NCBI GenBank assembly: GCA_029855925.1
Contig: JAGSHP010000421.1
Location: forward strand, 1-6,374
DNA from: Candidatus Thorarchaeota archaeon
GTDB lineage: Archaea > Asgardarchaeota > Thorarchaeia > Thorarchaeales > Thorarchaeaceae
Reading direction: 5' to 3'
DNA length: 6,374 bases
Numbering within the stretch: the stretch's first letter is position 1; every line of letters starts with the position of its first letter. The notes beneath the pieces are model-generated. The model ran no database searches. It had not been told where the DNA came from and worked only from the letters and a program-made list of their open reading frames with translations. Both the position numbers and the translations under genes were made by a program. This document shows, in pieces, positions 4,943 to 6,374 of the stretch.

Positions 4943-5647
4943 ATGAAGATAGTTGTAACGGGACCTTATGCTGCTGGGAAAAGTCTGTTGATCCATAACA
5001 TCACAAAGGGTGCTTGTATCAATATTGAACGGAACGGCACAACAATTGCCATGGATCATGGTGTGGCAGATGTAGATGGAATGAGCGTCTTCCTCTTTGG
5101 AACGCCGGGCCTCCTTCGTTTTCGTACAATGCGAAAGATTCTGAGTGAAGGTGCAGACGGCATCATATTTGTAGTGGACTCGGCTGATGTCGAGTCGGAT
5201 GCTCGGGCCAAGCTCTTCTTCAGGGAAATTGCCTTTTTCTTACCTGGAGTACCTTGTGTCGTTGCTGCAAACAAACAGGACCTTGAAAATGCCCGGCCCG
5301 TTGACACAATGCGCTCAGATATGCGATTCCTTGCTGGAGTTCCAGTGATTCCATGTTCTGCCAAGACCGGACAGAATGTAGATAGCATGCTTCGTACGCT
5401 CCTATACCTGTCAATGATGCAGTGGAGTTCGGTCTTTGCCAAATTCGCAGAGCATAGTGGTAAACCCGACGGACTCAAACAACTGATGGCTGACCTTAAC
5501 ATGGGTCGCGCACAAGCAGTTGGTTATCTTCGTCGATTTGAGCTCAGAAAGCTTCTAGACGTTCAAATAGGCGATGAACAATTCACGGTTCGTGATGCTG
5601 TCAAGCCACTGATGGAGAATCCAGTTCTTCTCATGCGGCGCACCTAG
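4943..5647 (+). CDS. Small GTPase of the COG2229 (SRPRB/MglA-like) type with a C-terminal extension
   Basis: A 234-residue Ras-superfamily-type P-loop GTPase. G1 is GPYAAGKS (7-14). The switch I Thr is T33 or T34 in NGTTIAMD. G3 reads LFGTPG (51-56), with Gly where canonical GTPases have the DxxG aspartate; as I recall this is normal for COG2229. G4 is NKQD (110-113) and G5 SAK (139-141). The residue after G3, usually Gln (Ras Q61), is Leu57, suggesting slow intrinsic hydrolysis. The GTPase domain ends near 160. A 70-residue extension with predicted helices (DGLKQLMADLNMGRAQ, then AVGYLRRFELRKLLD) resembles a winged-helix or small adaptor fold, which is inference. No lipidation motif or membrane segment is visible, so it is probably cytosolic. 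The frame is open back to 4709, but homology begins with MKIVVTGPYAAGKS at ATG 4943. A TPR protein gene follows 61 bp later and may encode a partner. Confidence 0.88.
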   Translation: MKIVVTGPYAAGKSLLIHNITKGACINIERNGTTIAMDHGVADVDGMSVFLFGTPGLLRFRTMRKILSEGADGIIFVVDSADVESDARAKLFFREIAFFLPGVPCVVAANKQDLENARPVDTMRSDMRFLAGVPVIPCSAKTGQNVDSMLRTLLYLSMMQWSSVFAKFAEHSGKPDGLKQLMADLNMGRAQAVGYLRRFELRKLLDVQIGDEQFTVRDAVKPLMENPVLLMRRT

Positions 5648-5708
5648 GTCTATTAGAAAGAATCAAAAGCCGAGTAATTCGCCTCTGCACTATAACGAGG
5701 TGAGCGTA

Positions 5709-6374
5709 ATGTCCGAAGATGAAGTTATTGACCTCGATCCCGCGCAGCTGATAGAGCATGCCAATGCTGCAAAAGAAGCTGGAAACCTCCCAGAGGCTGC
5801 AAAACTGTACAATGCTGCTGGAAATGTCTACATGTCTGTGGCAGAGTATGAAGAGGCGTTGAAGGCGTTTGAAATATCTCTCCAAATCTATCGCCAGATC
5901 AATGATGCTGCGGGAGTCGCGGACGCGCTCTATAACATAGGACTAGCTCAGATCAATCTGGAGAAGTGGGACCAGGCCGTCAAATCGTGCGAAGAGGCTG
6001 TTGATCTCTTCAAGAAGGCCTCAAATAAGGAGGGCTCAGCTGACGCCCTATATGCACTGGCACTTGCCAAACTTGGACATGGTTCATTCGATGAGTCCCT
6101 CGAACTCTTCAAGCAAGCACAGCGGGCGTACAAGAGCCTTGGTAATCAACAGGGTGTCGCCAGTACAACCGTTGATATTGGCAATGCGTACGCCGAACGC
6201 GAGGACTGGGTCACTGCCACAAAGATGTTCAAGAAGGCTCTGAAAATATATCAGGAGCTCGATGATGCCGCCGGGATTGCTGACATTTACTCACTTCTTG
6301 GAGACATCGCTGAGATTAACAACAACCAAAAGAAGGCAGCCGAGTACTTCGTAGACGCAGCGGAGCACTATATC
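5709..6374 (+). CDS. TPR-repeat protein (3' end outside the window)
   Basis: Open from ATG 5709 to the window edge, 222 residues visible. After an acidic N-terminus (MSEDEVIDLD), tetratricopeptide helices repeat with an exact 40-residue period: GVADALYNIG at 69, GSADALYALA at 109, GVASTTVDIG at 149 and GIADIYSLLG at 189, preceded by a more divergent repeat (AKEAGNLPEAAKLYNAAGNV, 21-40). The 40-residue period with (A/G)-x-A-x-x-x-x-x-(I/L)-G and AL-x-x-(F/Y) positions is that of LGN/kinesin-light-chain-type TPRs rather than the common 34-residue form; these are protein-binding scaffolds. No signal peptide or membrane segment is seen in the available part. GAGGTGA at 5697-5703 is a good ribosome binding site with a 5-base spacer. 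It lies downstream of the GTPase gene on the same strand and may be its effector or scaffold, inferred only from proximity. Confidence 0.9.
   Translation, partial: MSEDEVIDLDPAQLIEHANAAKEAGNLPEAAKLYNAAGNVYMSVAEYEEALKAFEISLQIYRQINDAAGVADALYNIGLAQINLEKWDQAVKSCEEAVDLFKKASNKEGSADALYALALAKLGHGSFDESLELFKQAQRAYKSLGNQQGVASTTVDIGNAYAEREDWVTATKMFKKALKIYQELDDAAGIADIYSLLGDIAEINNNQKKAAEYFVDAAEHYI

Overview
The window reads as chromosomal DNA of an archaeon, most likely an Asgard-type lineage (inference). The evidence is a Sulfolobus-type single-OB SSB, an archaeal RtcB RNA ligase, AGGAGGT-like ribosome binding sites, a small GTPase with an LFGTPG motif next to a TPR protein, and a selenophosphate synthetase (SelD) that itself appears to be a selenoprotein. 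Among archaea, selenocysteine coding is known from Methanococcales, Methanopyrus and Asgard (Lokiarchaeota) genomes. The medium GC content and the GTPase/TPR pair fit an Asgard archaeon better than an AT-rich methanococcus. Placement at lineage level is not proven by this sequence.

Layout. Bases 2-265 (+) are the acidic 3' end of an unidentified gene. Bases 325-2160 (+) look like one operon: an SSB, a DNPH1-like nucleotide hydrolase/deoxyribosyltransferase whose C-terminal zinc ribbon is split by a frameshift, and an EamA/DMT transporter. The transporter gene overlaps the 3' end of the convergent rtcB gene (2131-3582, -) by 30 bp. rtcB and selD (3706-4740, +) diverge from a 123-bp region with a palindromic TATA-like element. 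A roughly 200-bp spacer with foldable RNA follows selD. Then come a COG2229-like GTPase (4943-5647, +) and a TPR protein (5709 to the window end, +).

The key point is selD. Reading upstream from the apparent TTG start at 3802 in the same frame reaches an in-frame TGA at 3748-3750. It lies exactly where the catalytic Cys/Sec of SelD belongs (G-U-S-S-K, the UxxK motif), and beyond it is a GTG start at 3706 with a near-perfect ribosome binding site. The gene is therefore full length (344 residues including Sec) and needs UGA recoding. The start of the 3' UTR can fold into a hairpin resembling a eukaryote-type SECIS (AUGA on one side, GA on the other, an A-run in the apical loop), but with a short upper helix and overlapping the stop codon. 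This RNA assignment is tentative.

Functionally, the first operon suggests DNA protection combined with clean-up of nucleotide pools, rtcB supports tRNA splicing and RNA repair, selD supplies selenophosphate, and the GTPase/TPR pair may be a small signalling or scaffolding module.
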